Source: Adiantum capillus-veneris (Eukaryota > Streptophyta > Polypodiopsida > Polypodiales > Pteridaceae). From it: 64,000 nucleotides of DNA. Positions within the stretch are counted from its first letter, which is position 1, and every line of letters begins with the position of its first letter. The stretch spans positions 35,635,396-35,699,395 of the forward strand of contig CM043960.1 of the NCBI GenBank assembly GCA_014529385.2, read 5' to 3'. Below the pieces are notes generated by a model. That model worked only from the letters and a program-made list of their open reading frames with translations. It was not told the origin of the DNA and did not search any database. A program made the translations under genes and the position numbers. Below, one piece after another: positions 33,960 to 46,269 of the stretch.

Positions 33960-35265
33960 TCCCCCAAGCATAGAAGAGAGGTGATCCTTTGCAATGAGCA
34001 TCCTCTTTTGGAGCTTCAATCGTTGAAGCTCTAGGAGTCTCATTGCGGGCATTTCCTTTGGGGCAAGAACGGTAGCCATGTTCTTGCTCCCCGCACTTGA
34101 AGCATTTGTAGTCCTTACGAAAAGCTTCTAGCTCTTCAGGAGAGAATTAATTTTTACCTTTGTAAACTTCCTTTTCATTGGACCGATTGTTGTTGTTGAA
34201 ATTGCCTTGGGAAGAATTTTGGGCATTGTGTTTCCCCTTTGCATCATTTTTGTCTTTTCTTTCCATAGGCTTGTCATTCCTTTTAGCCCCTTGTTGGAAA
34301 TTGATGCACAAAGCAACCATAGTGTGGTGGATTACTTTGGTAATAGAACCAGGCCGTTGGGAATTGACGTATTCGTCCATCTCTTCAGGTAATCCCGCAC
34401 AGAATTATTGCTTTTGCTCGACGAAGTCTATCTATTGAAAGACAGTAGCCTTGAGATGTAAATTCCAAAACTTGTCCACATATTTGTGGATAGACTCGTT
34501 GGAGAGCAGCTTCAAACTCTGCCATTTGATAAGCACTTTGTCCTTTGCATCGCTTGTAAGGAATTGCTTCATGATGGAAACTCGTAGAGTTTTCCATGTC
34601 TTTGGGGCTTTGCCGTTGCCACGAAGGCTAGCCCACCATTGACGAGCATATTTCTGGAAGTGCATAGCTACATGACGTAGCTTGGAGGACTCTTTGAAGC
34701 CTTCATCTCCAAAGGCTGCATCAAATTGCTGGATGAAGGCCGATACTTTGTCGGTGGCACCAAAGGTGCCATCATAGGTAAGAAAAGAGATACTCTTTCC
34801 TCCCTCTTTGAATTTCTTGAACTTGTGGGACCTTCTCCACGCAGGGTAGGATTTGCGATGTCCTCTTCTCTTGTATCCTCTAGGAGAATATACGTTGCTT
34901 TCGTCGAAAGAGGAGGAAGGTGAAGAAGAAGGAGAAGAGGGTGACCTCTTTCTTGCCTTTTTCTTCCTTTGTTTCCTCTCTTCCCTTTTGGGGTGACAAG
35001 GAGAAGGACTATGGGTTGATTATTTCCTCTTGGGAGGAGTTGACGATTGTTTAGACCGCCGTCTTCGTAGAGCCACATCTTCAATGGAACTTAGGGATTC
35101 GTTTCTTTCTCGTTCTTTAGATTCCTCCTCTCTTATGGGAGAGAGTCTTCTTTTGGGAGTCTCATCAAGAGGCCTCTTAAGCTCTCTCTCCTCTTGGAGA
35201 GGAAGGGAAATCCCATAAGCATGAAGTTTTTGAGTAACTTCGGCTTGCAAAGCAGAGTTGCCCAT
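33960..35265 (-). pseudogene. Gypsy Gag, decayed
   Basis: It starts near 35265 (MGNSALQAEVTQKL), with a basic Arg/Ser-rich region, then the Gag core FHF/MHFQKYARQWWASLRG...TWKTLRVSIMKQF and SIHKYVDKFWNL. An Asn/Gln-rich linker and a zinc knuckle (CFKCGEQEHGYRSCPKG near 34100-34050) follow. Frames change at least three times. Confidence 0.75.
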
Positions 35266-35782
35266 AGCTTACTGCAACCTAGGAACAAGTTAATTAACAA
35301 ACATGGGGGCATCAGCATTAGCACTTTCATGTGCAAAATCAAAGTTATCAATATTCATTCTACTCTCTTGGTTATTGTTAGCCATGCTAATTAAACTTAT
35401 GTATAGATTACTTTGTGCTTTGTTACCCTCAAAAACCTTAGTCGCTACTCTTCTTTACCTTTGAAAATTAGTTCTCAAGCAGCCACACGCATGGTTTAGA
35501 CATTGTTGATTGCAAAGACTAGTGCAGGGTCTAACATTGCTCGGTTGATTATGGTTCGTGTTGAGCTTGCTAGTAGCTAAATAATGGTTAAGCCAAGTCA
35601 AAGGCAAGCCCAAAGAGACTCCATTATTAAGACTATAGTTCCCAACGTTGTACCTCGAACTAAGTCCTTTTCAACCAAGATAATAGATCCCTATCTCACT
35701 TACCCTATTGCAATGAATAGGTCCAACCTTTCATGGACAACTTAAGGACCTCTCTTCTTAAGCAAGAAAAGAGAAACCAATA

Positions 35783-35795
35783 GCTCTAATACCAA
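35783..35795 (-). other. Primer-binding site of the gypsy element
   Basis: The minus strand reads TTGGTATTAGAGC, one mismatch from the initiator-Met site, five bases from the truncated 5' LTR. Confidence 0.75.
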
Positions 35796-35800
35796 TATAA

Positions 35801-36366
35801 TGGAAATGGCTTAAGAACTTTGAGAATAGCCGAATTAAGAGAATTAGAGTGAGCATTTTCTCATGAGACTACTTTGAGAACATAGAGAGTCAACTTAATT
35901 AGTGGTAACAACATAACCATAATATTAAATTAACTTGACATGAACAATACTTTTGCAAGAGAGAGAGTTAGAAAACTTGACAACAGTTGAGGACGACATT
36001 AATGTGGAGCCGGCTCCTCCTCCAATAGGCTTTTGTATTATAGATTCTCTCATCAAGAGAGACTTGGTACAATATAATTTTTGTGTTCCTTGTGGCCTAG
36101 GTGATGCAATGAAGATGGAAAACTTCATGCATCACGAGCATAACATAATCTTGTGAAAGAATTAGCCATCCCCGACCTCAATCCCAAGGCTTCAGACACC
36201 TTCGAAGGTGTAGAGACCTAGCGGAGAATGAAGGTAGGAAAGAGAAAGAAGAAGGTGTAGAGACCTAGGGGAGAATGAAGGTAGGAAAGAGAAAGAAGAA
36301 GTAACGAAAGAGAAAGACATAGTTCCTCATTTATCATCACTCCTATTGCATAGCATAGCATAATAG
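35801..36366 (-). repeat. Truncated 5' LTR of the gypsy element
   Basis: It matches 28759-29271 and ends abruptly after GCATAGCATAGCATAATAG, where the 3' LTR carries on. A short tandem duplication (AGGTGTAGAGACCTAG(C/G)GG) occurs within 36196-36285. Confidence 0.8.
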
Positions 36367-37931
36367 CCACGTAGGCACTAGCGCTTTGTGATGGTTCGTG
36401 ATGGGTGAACTCTCTGGTGTCAACCTTGCTCTCACCCAGAAACTCATCTCTTGGAGACTATCCTAATCGAACATGTAACTTTCATTCTCTGCGTAAAAGA
36501 GCTCGTCGCCTCTATGCAGTTGTTCGTCGACAAGCTTGAGAAGACTCAGTGATGCATGTAGCCAAGAGGGTCGTTGGGTCTGCAGAACTAGTGTGTGAGC
36601 AAATATTCTTAATCCTTTGAGACAAAGGACCATCTTGTAACACCAAGTGAGGGGTGCGCGATCCTCCTTTAGGCTCAAATGCAAAGAAACTGCATGTTCA
36701 AGGTTAGGTTATATTCATATTTCTGAGCATGGCAAGGATACACTAAAGTTGTGCCCATTATTCTGCCTAACCACCCCGAGCATGTTTTGCATCTGCTGCT
36801 GCTGCTCTTTTGTTGCTACCGCTGAGAAGAACTCGCGCCGGAGTGCGAGTCTGGTTGACAATTTCCATCATACTTTACAGGTAGCATGGCATCCACATTT
36901 TTCTTTTTGCTTTTGTTGAAGGAGACAGTGTTAAATGGGGATTGGTTTGCACTTCGTGCTCTTCTTGCTTTGGATCGTCTATGTTTTGCTAAGTACAAAA
37001 CCTAGATCTCTCCTCATGATTAGGCCTCACCTTGATCAAGTCACAGCCAATTGAATCTTTGATGTAGCATAGGGTAAGGTGAAATCTTGGCGGGAAATGC
37101 TTGCGGTGAAGTTCCACCGATATGGATTGCCCATATTAGCATTGTCAAATCATATATTCCATAGGGAAGTTAAGAATGCACTTAAATAACACTGGTATAG
37201 AATTGCATCAATGCTACAAAAGTAAACAAAAATAAGAAACAAACAGAGGGCTGTTGAAAACATGCCCAGCCTTGAGATGAAAAATCAAAATTTCGTTCGG
37301 GAGTAGGATAAACCAAAACGCAGGGCCCATTATTGGAAGATATCTCATTATAAGAGTACCAAGATTCAATGTTAAAGGTGGCCAAAAGTGCAACCAGATT
37401 GATCAATTTACTCTCAAGTAAATCTCAATGTATGTGTCCAAGGGAACCACAAATATTCGTCCTTAACTTCAATAAAGCCTTACATCGAAAATACTTATAT
37501 AATATAGCACCTTCATCCGTGAAAGATAGTTCAATTGTCCAATTTCAATTTGCTTAAGTGTAAGACTTGCTAATGTATGAAATTTAGGAGCTTTTTGCAT
37601 GAATTTAGACTACCCTTTAGTGTTTGCAATAACTAAATGAGCAAGTTTGTGGAAGAGGTTGACATGAATTATGAGAGGAGATGTGTGAAGAAAATAATTT
37701 TTTTAGGACATTTTCTTTAGTGTCTCACACCAGAATGTCCCTTTACACAAGACTAGTGCTGACAAGAGAACCCCAAAAACCCTTGTGCAGCAAAGAGCTA
37801 TTATACAAAAAAATTGGCTAAGGTAAACTAGGAGGAGCTAAGTGTTATACAAGTGATCCATGCTTAAGATGACTTACTAATAATTGGTGAGTGTATTGGA
37901 CAAAGTGTTTTAACTATCATGAATGGATGTA
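36367..37931. other. Spacer between the gypsy element and the FPP gene
   Basis: No confident gene. Reading frames at 36684-36463 (minus) and 36647-36919 (plus) show no family motif. The stretch next to 37932 probably contains the 3' untranslated region and polyadenylation region of the FPP gene. Confidence 0.4.
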
Positions 37932-40900
37932 TCAGTAAGAGCTCTTTGTTCTTGAAAAGAATCTGCTAAAACTACTGCCATGCTTCTCTGCAGAAGGTGA
38001 ACAAGCATCATTCATGGACTTTGACAAGTTTACACCCACAAAGGATTGTGGGCTTCTCTTCTTTCTGCGAGGTGGCTTGGAAGCCACCCGCTTGGGCAAG
38101 ATGGGTTCTGTCTCGGGTGAGCTCGGCATTTGCGCCACAGCTTCGATGTAATCCTCATGCACAGGGACTCTGTCACCAAACATGTCGAACATCCTCCTCC
38201 CTGATGCCTGCCCAGGCATCGCCGCTAAGCTGATTAACTCTGAGTCTAAAATATCCGACGCTATGCTTGCTCGAGGATCCCATGGAGAATCCTTCTTGAG
38301 TCTACCCATACCTTTTTTGGCAATGAAGTCTTCTTGGGGCTCACTAAAGCGCACACTACCGCTTATCTCAAAAGCATTATCATGAGATGTAGACGAGTAT
38401 GTGCTTGAGGGACCCTGTGGAGAGTCAAATGAAGCCTGAGCTAAACTGAAAGAGTTCTGGATGGCCTCATAAGAATCTGAGCCTTTTGGAGAGGCCAGTG
38501 CTTTCAACTGTTGGCCTAAAACTAGAATGGTGCGCTCACATTCGGCTAGCTTCTCTGAAGCAGCAGCAATTTCCAGCTCCTGCATAAAATACACAAGAAG
38601 TTGATAAGGCTAGAGATGCGTAGGCTCATGCATTGATTGTGCTCTCTATCATGCTTTCCATCACTACACAAATTTGCTCAGAATGCAGAGCAAAGCAGGC
38701 ATGGTATATTCTAGAAGACATTTTCAGGCCAAAAGATGAAGGCAGAAAAAAGCTTCAAACATTGTTAATCTAACCCTGCACAGTTGCTCATCCTTTGCAG
38801 CATCCCTGGAACATTTTGGACAGCTCAAACTTGATTTTCTGCATGGAAGAGAAGATATTCATCAGCTTTGACTCGCATACAAGCTAGTGATCTCATCTGC
38901 AACTAGTGCCCAAATCTTAAGAGCATTCAATTTGAAAAAAACAACTCAAATGGCTACCCACGTTTCAAGCTCCTCTTTAAGATCTTTACACATCCCTTCC
39001 AACTCTGAATTCTTCTGCTCTTTATGGAATAGCTCTTTCCCAAGCGCGTTCAACTCGAGACGTAGTTCTTCCAGCTCACTCTTGCAAGCCCTGAGCTGCG
39101 ATTCAGCCTCATCTTTTACTGCAGCCATGTCACTTAGCCGCCGCTTGCCAAGCTCCTTGCTAGATTCTGCAGAGTTGAGCTGAGTCTGAAGGCTGCCTAG
39201 CCTCTGTTCTGCTTCAAATTTCTCTCCTCTCAATTGCTGAATCTCCTCCTGGTCTTTTGCCACGCAAGTTTCCAGCTCTCCCTTCACAAGTTTGAGCTGG
39301 AAAAGCTCTTCTTCTATATCACTAAACCTTCTATAATCTGCCTTCATGTGGGTTTCCAAAGCAATTCTTTCAGCCTGAGCCTTCCTCAGCTCCTCTTCCA
39401 GTCGTAGAATCTCTGATGAAAAACAGTCCTTTCTGAAAGATTGCACGCTTTCATCAGCAGGAACTATCTTTGCTGCTGCCTCCGAGCACTCAGATTTGCT
39501 AGTATCAGACATGGGACTGCCCAGCCCAATGAGTTCCATCTCCCCACTAGTCTCCCCACTGGTATTGGTGGAGCTCTTGAACGATAAGGATTTTCTTGAA
39601 GAGGATCTGGCCGTACCATTTTGTGTAGTCTTTACTCTGGCGATGTGAGACAGAATGGATGAAAGTTCCCTCATGAGTTGTAGAAGATCTAATTTCCCAC
39701 TGGTGAAATGGTTGCTCATTTCTGTAAGAGAATGATATTTTGCATCAAGATCATCAGTTTTAAGCAGCCCATCATCTAGAAAGTCAAAATTCCTAAATGC
39801 ACTTGCAATGTGAGCATCGTTGGCATCAACCGTTGGCATTGTAGCAGCTGTAAATTGGTCCTCAGGATTGCTAACTGCCAAATCTTTTACAAGAGACACT
39901 ACTTTACAAACAGCTGTAGTCAACTCCAATACAACCCCATGAAGTACAGAATTGGGATCCAAAGAATAGCTTGAGCCATCCTGTTTGGCCAAGGGGTTTG
40001 CATTGGCAGGGAGAGTGGAGCTCCTGTCAGCAGGCAAACAGCTCTTACTTAAGTTTTCAGGAAGTTCTATATCTTCTCTAAGTTTCTCCCACAATTCATC
40101 CACATCAGCTGCACCTTCTTCAAAAAGAAGAGTTAGTTTCCTCTTCAGCTCTACTAAACTTGTTTGATCAGCAGCCTTTTGAGCTAAGTCCTTTTCAGCA
40201 GCAGCGAGCCTGGTGTGAAACTCTTCACAGAGCTTACATGCATCATCCTGATTCTCAACTTCCTTTGCCAAATTTCCATCTACTTTCTGAGCACTTTTAC
40301 CTGAATCTTCTGCAACAGCATCCTCCTTTTGCTCCCAGAAAGTACGCTCCTTTGAACTGTGCTCATGACGGGGACTTAGACCGACAAGCTGCTCCATCTC
40401 CATAAAATAATCGGTTTCTGACTTCAAAGCAAACGCGGAAGTTTCATTACCTGCTGGCATAAGTTTCTCCTTCTTGAATTGATCAAGCTCAGCAATCAAA
40501 GCTGTAGCCCATGACTCGGCACAGCTGACCTCACCATCATTCCCATCTTCAGATACTGAAGCAAGGCTTGGTTCGCCACTATTAGCGAAACTTTTCTCGA
40601 GCTGGGTCTCAAGACCTGACACTACAGGCATCCTTTGCTTCCCTTGATTGCTGTTTAGTGCCTCCAGTTGCTGCTCAACAGCAGAAAGCTTGCTAGCAGT
40701 TCGAGCACACATGAGCCTGGCTGATTGCAGCTCGTTGTTCCTTTTAGTCAAAACTTCCCTCAACATTTTTGTTTCGTCCTCTAATGAGCTAAATCGATCA
40801 GACCATAAATCTCCTTCCTTGGTTTGATGATTGTCCTCCATAGTAAACTCTTGCATAGACTGCATTAATGAGTCTCTCGGGGAGATATTTCCTTTGCCAT

Positions 40901-41855
40901 TCTTTTTCCGGCTATCAGTTTTTTCAATGCCAGGCCCTTCAGCCTCTAGCCTCATTTGCGCTATTGCAGCAGGACCAGGTAGTTTTTTACGGATCAAGCT
41001 CCGCAGACGCTGGCACTCTGCTTCTAGCTTGGCTATCTTCTTCACATCCTCCAGATGCTGTTTGTTAGCAGCATCTGCAGCTCTTTTACTCAACCCCTTC
41101 TCTTCATTTCTAATCTCTATTTCCTTATGTGCAACACTCAATTCATATTTCAAGGCAACTTTTTCCTTCTCTGAGGATTCTAGGCGAACTCGCAGCATGC
41201 TAGCTTCAGCTTGAGCTGTGGCACATGACTCGCTAATTTGAGAAATGGTTCGTGCTCGTTCTACAAGAGACCTTGACATGGCCTTATTCTCTGCATCTTT
41301 CTCCAAAAAGTGCTGCTCCAAGTCAGCCATCTTTTCCTCTAGTTCACATTGCAGTCTGTCCCAGTCTCGAGTCTTCTTCATAATGGCATTGTGGATGCTT
41401 TCTTCCTGCTCTTCACGCACATTCCTAAGTTGCCTCATGCATTCCTTCAGGGCACCATCAAGGTGAGAAACCCTGTCTTCAGTAGCAAGTTTCTGTTGAA
41501 TTGTGACTTCTAATTGCTGCTTCATGCTGGCTGCCTCTGCTTCCACAGTCTCCCAACCTGCGACAACAGAAAAGTGAGGAAAAACTGCTCAGTACAAAAG
41601 GAAAATATACTTAACATAACAAATAAATTTGTATGACAAATTTTGATTGCGCATATTGCTCAAAATGTACTTGCCTGAAACAGCTTCCTCCGCAAGCTTT
41701 GCATGTTGCTTAGCCAACAGTTCTTTGCTGGCAACATCCATTAATGCTGCAGAGAGTTTATCGTTCAACACTTTAATCTTTTCCTCGTAATCTTGCCACT
41801 GTGTCGACCCATCATCAGCTACGCGGGAATGGTCCAGGACAATAGTAGATATATC
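37932..41855 (-). CDS. FPP: Filament-like plant protein (FPP), coiled coil; 5' exon(s) missing
   Basis: Four exons are supported on the minus strand: 41855-41675, 41557-38962, 38838-38775 and 38579-37932. They give about 1162 residues in continuous frame. FPP signatures are KLSAALMDVASKELLAKQHAKLAEEAVSGW, HLDGALKECMRQLRN, IRNEEKGLSKRAADAANKQHLE, AECQRLRSLIRKKLPGPAA, ETKMLREVLTKRN, EIAAASEKLAECERTI and a C-terminal SRFFSRTKSSY. Most of the protein is predicted coiled coil. FPP proteins are long plant coiled-coil proteins linked to nuclear-envelope and cytoskeletal or membrane-tethering roles. The usual N-terminal MDRRSWPW-type exon was not found and is probably upstream across TE-rich DNA. Intron 41674-41558 uses a GC donor. 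The C-terminal exon lacks stops or indels, so the gene looks intact. Confidence 0.9.
41558..41674 (-). other. GC-AG intron of the FPP gene
   Basis: The only donor that keeps the conserved EEAVSGWE reading is TCAG followed by GCAAGT, the consensus for rare GC-AG introns. The acceptor is TCGCAG. Length is 117 bp. Confidence 0.7.
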
Positions 41856-42438
41856 CTACAAAGATTATGACAGTATAAAATCAATGAGAACTGCTGGCAA
41901 CCTCAAGGATTGCAGTATGACCAAGAAATTAAACTACAAGACTGACAAATCAGAACTTCCAGTCTAGCTAGTGACTAATCATTACAGCACATGGTGTAAC
42001 TAACATTGTATTTGTAATAATGTGCAAACTAGGAAACTATTTTGATCTTCAATAACTGTCCAGTGGAGAGCTTCAAATTGCAACAAACTGTCGACATTCT
42101 ATTCTCTAAAATGAAATTGAGCTGTTTCTGATGCTCCCAGCATAAGGTAAGATCATTCAGCTACATTCAGATTACGATGATCAAGTGTAACTCTTTTACT
42201 CTTGCCACCATAAACATGAAACCAGAGCTGTGGTGGAGATACAAAGGACGGACAAAGTTTTGTGGCTGATATGGTTGAGAGTGATTTTTCAAGGATTTCT
42301 TTCTGGAGAAGAGATTTGCAAATCCCATCCAATCCAGCCCCAAGGATTGCGGTTATGCAAGAATCAGGTACCCTTGTTGCAGGTTGCAGAAGAGTCATTG
42401 GCAGGGTGGTGGTTGGTTTTCTCAGATCTGGTGCTGAC

Positions 42439-42440
<2 letters not shown>

Positions 42441-42475
<35 letters not shown>
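42441..42475. repeat. 35-base poly-G tract
   Basis: An uninterrupted G35 run about 590 bp upstream of the first visible FPP exon. It generates spurious poly-Pro and poly-Gly reading frames. The rest of 41856-42440 shows no gene and is taken as FPP intron. Confidence 0.9.
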
Positions 42476-42476
<1 letters not shown>

Positions 42477-42699
42477 GGGGTGTGCGATTAGAGCGCTTTG
42501 TGCTGAGTTTAGCCTGTTCACATGACCAAACCCATCTTGCCCCAATGGAGGAACGAGACAAGAATGCCGGATCATCTTCAGCCTCTTCAAGGTGTATTAA
42601 CAGCTTGTCCATGGAGCAGATACTACACCGAGGTAGCTGACCAGCCAGAGAAAATAACCACTCTTCCCACATCGACTAGACACTATTATCGAAGCCGAG

Positions 42700-42966
42700 A
42701 TCGTTCCAATGGTGTTGGACCAAGAAGAGCAGTTTTCAGCCACGACAAGGCCCGCAACTACTACCCCAAAGAAGTCTCAACGAGGGCTTTGGAAGGATCC
42801 AAGACCAATGAAAAACAGAAGGTTCGGGAAGGGAGAGGGAAGATTGATGCGAACAGAAGCCTCAAAGGTACGGAAACACTGCAATTCTTGTGATGAAAAA
42901 GGCTTCCAACAAAGGAGGTGTCATTTGTGGAAGAGGTTCAGAGCTGTTCACACTCATCCTTGGTAA
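42700..42966 (+). pseudogene. Possible Gag-like zinc-knuckle relic
   Basis: The frame ending at 42966 is basic (KNRRFGKGEGRL) and finishes VRKHCNSCDEKGFQQRRCHLWKRFRAVHTHPW. The C-x2-C ... C-H spacing with a following basic or aromatic tail suggests a nucleocapsid-type zinc finger. Homology is unproven. Confidence 0.3.
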
Positions 42967-43130
42967 ACCTTACAGCATAAATATCCATCGCCTTGGGCAG
43001 AAGTTATCTCCCAGATCGTGCAGGTAGAGAGCCAGTATAACTTCAGTCTTGTGACATTGTTGGCATGGATTGTGCTTTGGTTGACACCCGAGGATATAGT
43101 AGATACAGGCATGACAACGCTGGCTCGTAA

Positions 43131-43243
43131 GTCTGGCTACCCCTCTTCTCAGAGGACAACGACAACGCACATCCTCCATAACGAGGGAAAGCTAGATTTA
43201 TCTGTTTGTGCCGTAGTTGTCCTCTAAGAAGAGGACAGCCAGA
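43131..43243. repeat. Inverted repeat (foldback), about 28-bp arms
   Basis: The left arm from about 43131 (TCTGGCTACCCCTCTTCTCAG...) and the right arm ending about 43243 (...AAGAGGACAGCCAGA) are inverted, imperfect copies around a loop of about 57 bp. Flanking GGCTCGTAA/TCATTATGAGCC wording extends the symmetry. Confidence 0.65.
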
Positions 43244-43479
43244 CTAAGTAATCATTATGAGCCGACTCTTTAGTCCAACTTTCCCTCATCTTGAAGGATT
43301 CTGACTATTGAAAGGACGCCATCCAGTGGTGGTCCGTGCAGTCTATCGAAGACTGCTACGGCATACGGTAACTGCTGCAAACCAACCACTTACTCTAGCT
43401 ATAGACATGCACCATTGCATGGCACTGCCTCTGAGTAAAACGGCGGCTTGAAAAGAATCCTTGATCCTTCTTTGCAAGT

Positions 43480-44376
43480 GATCTTTATGGCTTATGCCCT
43501 GTAAGACAGAGCGATGAAGACGGGAGCACGTCCGATGCGCGATGTGAAGTAAGGGTAGGAGTGGCTAATAAGTCCAGGATCGGGACTTAAGTCCGGGTTC
43601 GGGACACGAAGATTCTTTAATAAAATTCACCCCCACACAAAGATTTTTGCTATGTTTGCTCTTTGGTAGGACCGATATGCTTTCAGAAAAGCACATTCCT
43701 GAAGCTCTGATACCACTATCACAAGACAGGCACCACGTGCCAACGGAAAAGAACAGATTGAACAACTTTAAGCACTTCAAATAACAATTGAACTGAAAGA
43801 GATGCACGACACGAGACGGGGAGTGGCGGAGTTCCACCCCAAAAGAGCATTGGCCCCAAACCTTGGCGCCCCTTTCAGTATTTCTTATATTACCTGACCT
43901 TTGTACAACGCCGGTACTCCATCCTCTGCACCTCACACGGAGCATGCCAAAGAATGAGCCCTTGGCTCATATTTAAAGGCCCTTGGCCTATGAAAAGCTA
44001 CGAACTCAAAAGCATCTGGTCAAAAAGCGGGTGGCCAAAAGCTATCAGTGCGTTGCGGAAATCCGTACAACTGCCACGTGGCACTGTCAACGTGAATTGC
44101 GGGACTGTCCGTTTAGTCTGCCACGTCAACATGTCAGCACGTTTTGCAAGGGTTTTGTACAACAGCCACGTCATCATCTTCTATGCTTTGTGTGTGTTGG
44201 CCCCACTTTACTTTTAGTACCTTTAAGTCCCCTGGGCCCCATCGGATGAGGTCCCATAAGTTGGTAGGACTTCTTCTTCTTCTTCCGCTGCTTTGTCTTA
44301 GGGTTTAGGCCCCTCGGTCGGGATCTGCAGGTTGGCTCCGTTCTTCAGTGGCTTGACACGTCAGCAATTTGTGACA
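43480..44376 (-). mobile_element. LTR fragment with primer-binding site, same family as the 2060-6051 element
   Basis: LTR 43717-44376 (TATCAC...GTGACA) is preceded by a TGGTATCAGAGC site (43704-43715, minus strand). About 220 bp of the same leader found at 5222-5418 follows (shared CTTATGCCCTGTAAGACA and GATGAAGACGGGAGCACG). All coding sequence and the other LTR are gone, so this is a truncated copy. Confidence 0.8.
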
Positions 44377-45560
44377 ACCAGACCTCTATCTTGCAAGCAA
44401 AATAGCAACAATGATCTCCTCGGCAATGAACAAAACCTCAAAATAATCAGAAGCTATGCCAAGAACCTCATTTGGATCCGTGTGCCAAATGTATGTCGAG
44501 TAACGCAAGGCCTAAACAAAGGTCCCATCCCATTGGGGTGCTCCCAAATTCATCCTATCAGCCAAGGATATCCATGTCAATATCGAAGCATGATAAGAGA
44601 ACTCAAATTTCTCCACCTGAATGTGATTGAGAGTCGCTCTGTGTCGATCTCCGACTCCCCTAGTAAGCCATCACCCGGAAAATCCTGGAGTTGTCTGTTT
44701 ATGCATCCAAGTCTCTTGTGAATAGCTAAAACCTGTGAAACAGCAAGAGACGACGTTTGCAGATGTGGTAGAGTAGCAGCATGCTGTTGCTGCTGACGAA
44801 AAGTATGACATCAAGGATAAATCTGCACCCATGGAGAACCAATCCCCGTAACAAAGGCCCCAACGAGCAGCAACATTGAGAAGGCACCCTGACAAGTGAA
44901 CAAGAAGAGAGGGGAAAGAGAGTGTAGTGGGGAACCAAGGAATCCATTCCTAGCAATCAAACTCCACGTCGAAGGCAAGTGTCCAACATTCTAGCATCAA
45001 CAACTCGGTCCTTGACAGAATTGGAGATCAACTCAAGAGAGACTCGAAACACCTCTCATCTGAAAGCTGGACCAAAAAGATGCCATAGATAATAGCCCAC
45101 CATGATGAGCTCCAAGATGCTGCCCTCGAAACCTCCAAGTGCAAACAGAAGCTGCTCACGAACTGTGGCGCGCGAGGAAGAGAGCCCCACCTTGACCAAC
45201 AAGCGTCTGTCCCAGATAGTGTCAAGTAGCAACCTCGATACCAGCAAGGTCTTCTGGCGTCAGATTATAAGTCCAACAAGAGAAACCGTAGCAGTGCTTA
45301 GTGTCGGTGTGCTGCCTGTCATGGAAATGGACCCAACAAGAGGGTGCCGATGGGCTGTGGACTGGAGGGAACTCCGAAAAAAGGACTCTCTCTATCTCTC
45401 TCTCTCTCTCTCTCTCCCCTGTGATTTAGCTCTTTCTGAGGATAGACCCACACTTCGTTGTCTTAGCCCCCCATTCACTTCACCCACCCCCTACCCCCTA
45501 CTCATATCCTACACAAGCCCAACTAGCTGCTAAGCTCACATCTAGCAGCTTAGGATTCTA
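44377..45560. other. Region without a recognised gene
   Basis: It contains decayed plus-strand frames (for example 44332-44721 and 45102-45533) with many stops. The piece HHDELQDAALETSKCKQKLL near 45095-45150 could be from a LINE linker, but no diagnostic motif was found. A short (CT)n lies at about 45396-45416. Confidence 0.35.
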
Positions 45561-45666
45561 TAGTATTTTTACTTTGTTACTCAAACTTTGTATCAGATCC
45601 ACCACATTGTAGCTTTCTGGTCTCATAGGTTACTTTGGCCTTTTGAAGAAGTTGATATAACATTTC

Positions 45667-45669
<3 letters not shown>

Positions 45670-45763
<94 letters not shown>

Positions 45764-45979
45764 AGAGCTAGATGTGAAAACCAAGAAGACAACTGCACAC
45801 AACAGCGTGAATAGCAAGCTTTGGCTTTGTCACTCTTGTATGGTGAGAACACAATTGGCAATTGCGCTACACAGGGCTGCAGCCTAAGTACACGTGGGCA
45901 CGCAAGGCACACCCAACAGTAGCTATGACTGTCATCGAGGAGGTGGAAGCACAGATGGTCAAAATCATAATGTGTCCCA

Positions 45980-46043
<64 letters not shown>
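45670..46043. repeat. Two (CT)n tracts and a (CA)n tract
   Basis: (CT)n at 45670-45739 runs directly into (CA)n to about 45764; a second (CT)n lies at 45983-46043. ORFs reading Arg-Glu or Leu-Ser repeats here are artefacts. Confidence 0.95.
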
Positions 46044-46049
<6 letters not shown>

Positions 46050-46269
46050 ACGCTTGGCAGCCAAACATGCTGCGGCAGTGAATTTGCACAAAATTAATGT
46101 GACATGGCCTACAGCTTGGGGATGGAGCGATGCAAAATTGTCTCATTAAAAAACAGCTTACTCAGCAAAGGTTCGCTCACAGCACGCAAGTAGGGCGCGT
46201 GAAACGGTAGGCACGCACGTGGGGTAGTAAGCCAGCTGGTTGCAAGGAAGGCGAAATAGGGTGTGCAGG

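Larger units (their letters stand above)
28759..36366 (-). mobile_element. Ty3/gypsy chromovirus-like retrotransposon, minus strand, 5' LTR truncated
   Basis: The element has a full-length 3' LTR on the left and a truncated 5' LTR on the right (35801-36366). Between them on the minus strand lie gag, protease, RT, RNase H, integrase and a chromodomain-like tail in the gypsy order. Many stops and frameshifts are present. The 5' LTR lacks its outer (U3) part, so the outer target duplication is lost. Confidence 0.85.

Noticed and set aside
36640-37000. Possible exon (Cys-rich frame then GDWFALRALLALDRL)
   Set aside because: No family resemblance, no convincing splice pair, and it borders a truncated LTR.
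38887-41466. Plus-strand Ser/Leu-rich ORFs across the FPP gene
   Set aside because: They are antisense shadows of the long coiled-coil exon.
42153-42672. Poly-Pro and poly-Gly ORFs resembling formin-like proteins
   Set aside because: The homopolymer comes from the G35 tract; flanking residues show no domain.
44332-45533. Possible host exons, including a missing FPP first exon
   Set aside because: Frames are broken by stops and carry none of the FPP N-terminal signature; a LINE or unknown relic is as likely.
45577-46097. Long ORFs of Arg-Glu, Leu-Ser and Thr-His repeats
   Set aside because: They are translations of (CT)n and (CA)n microsatellites with no other coding signal.
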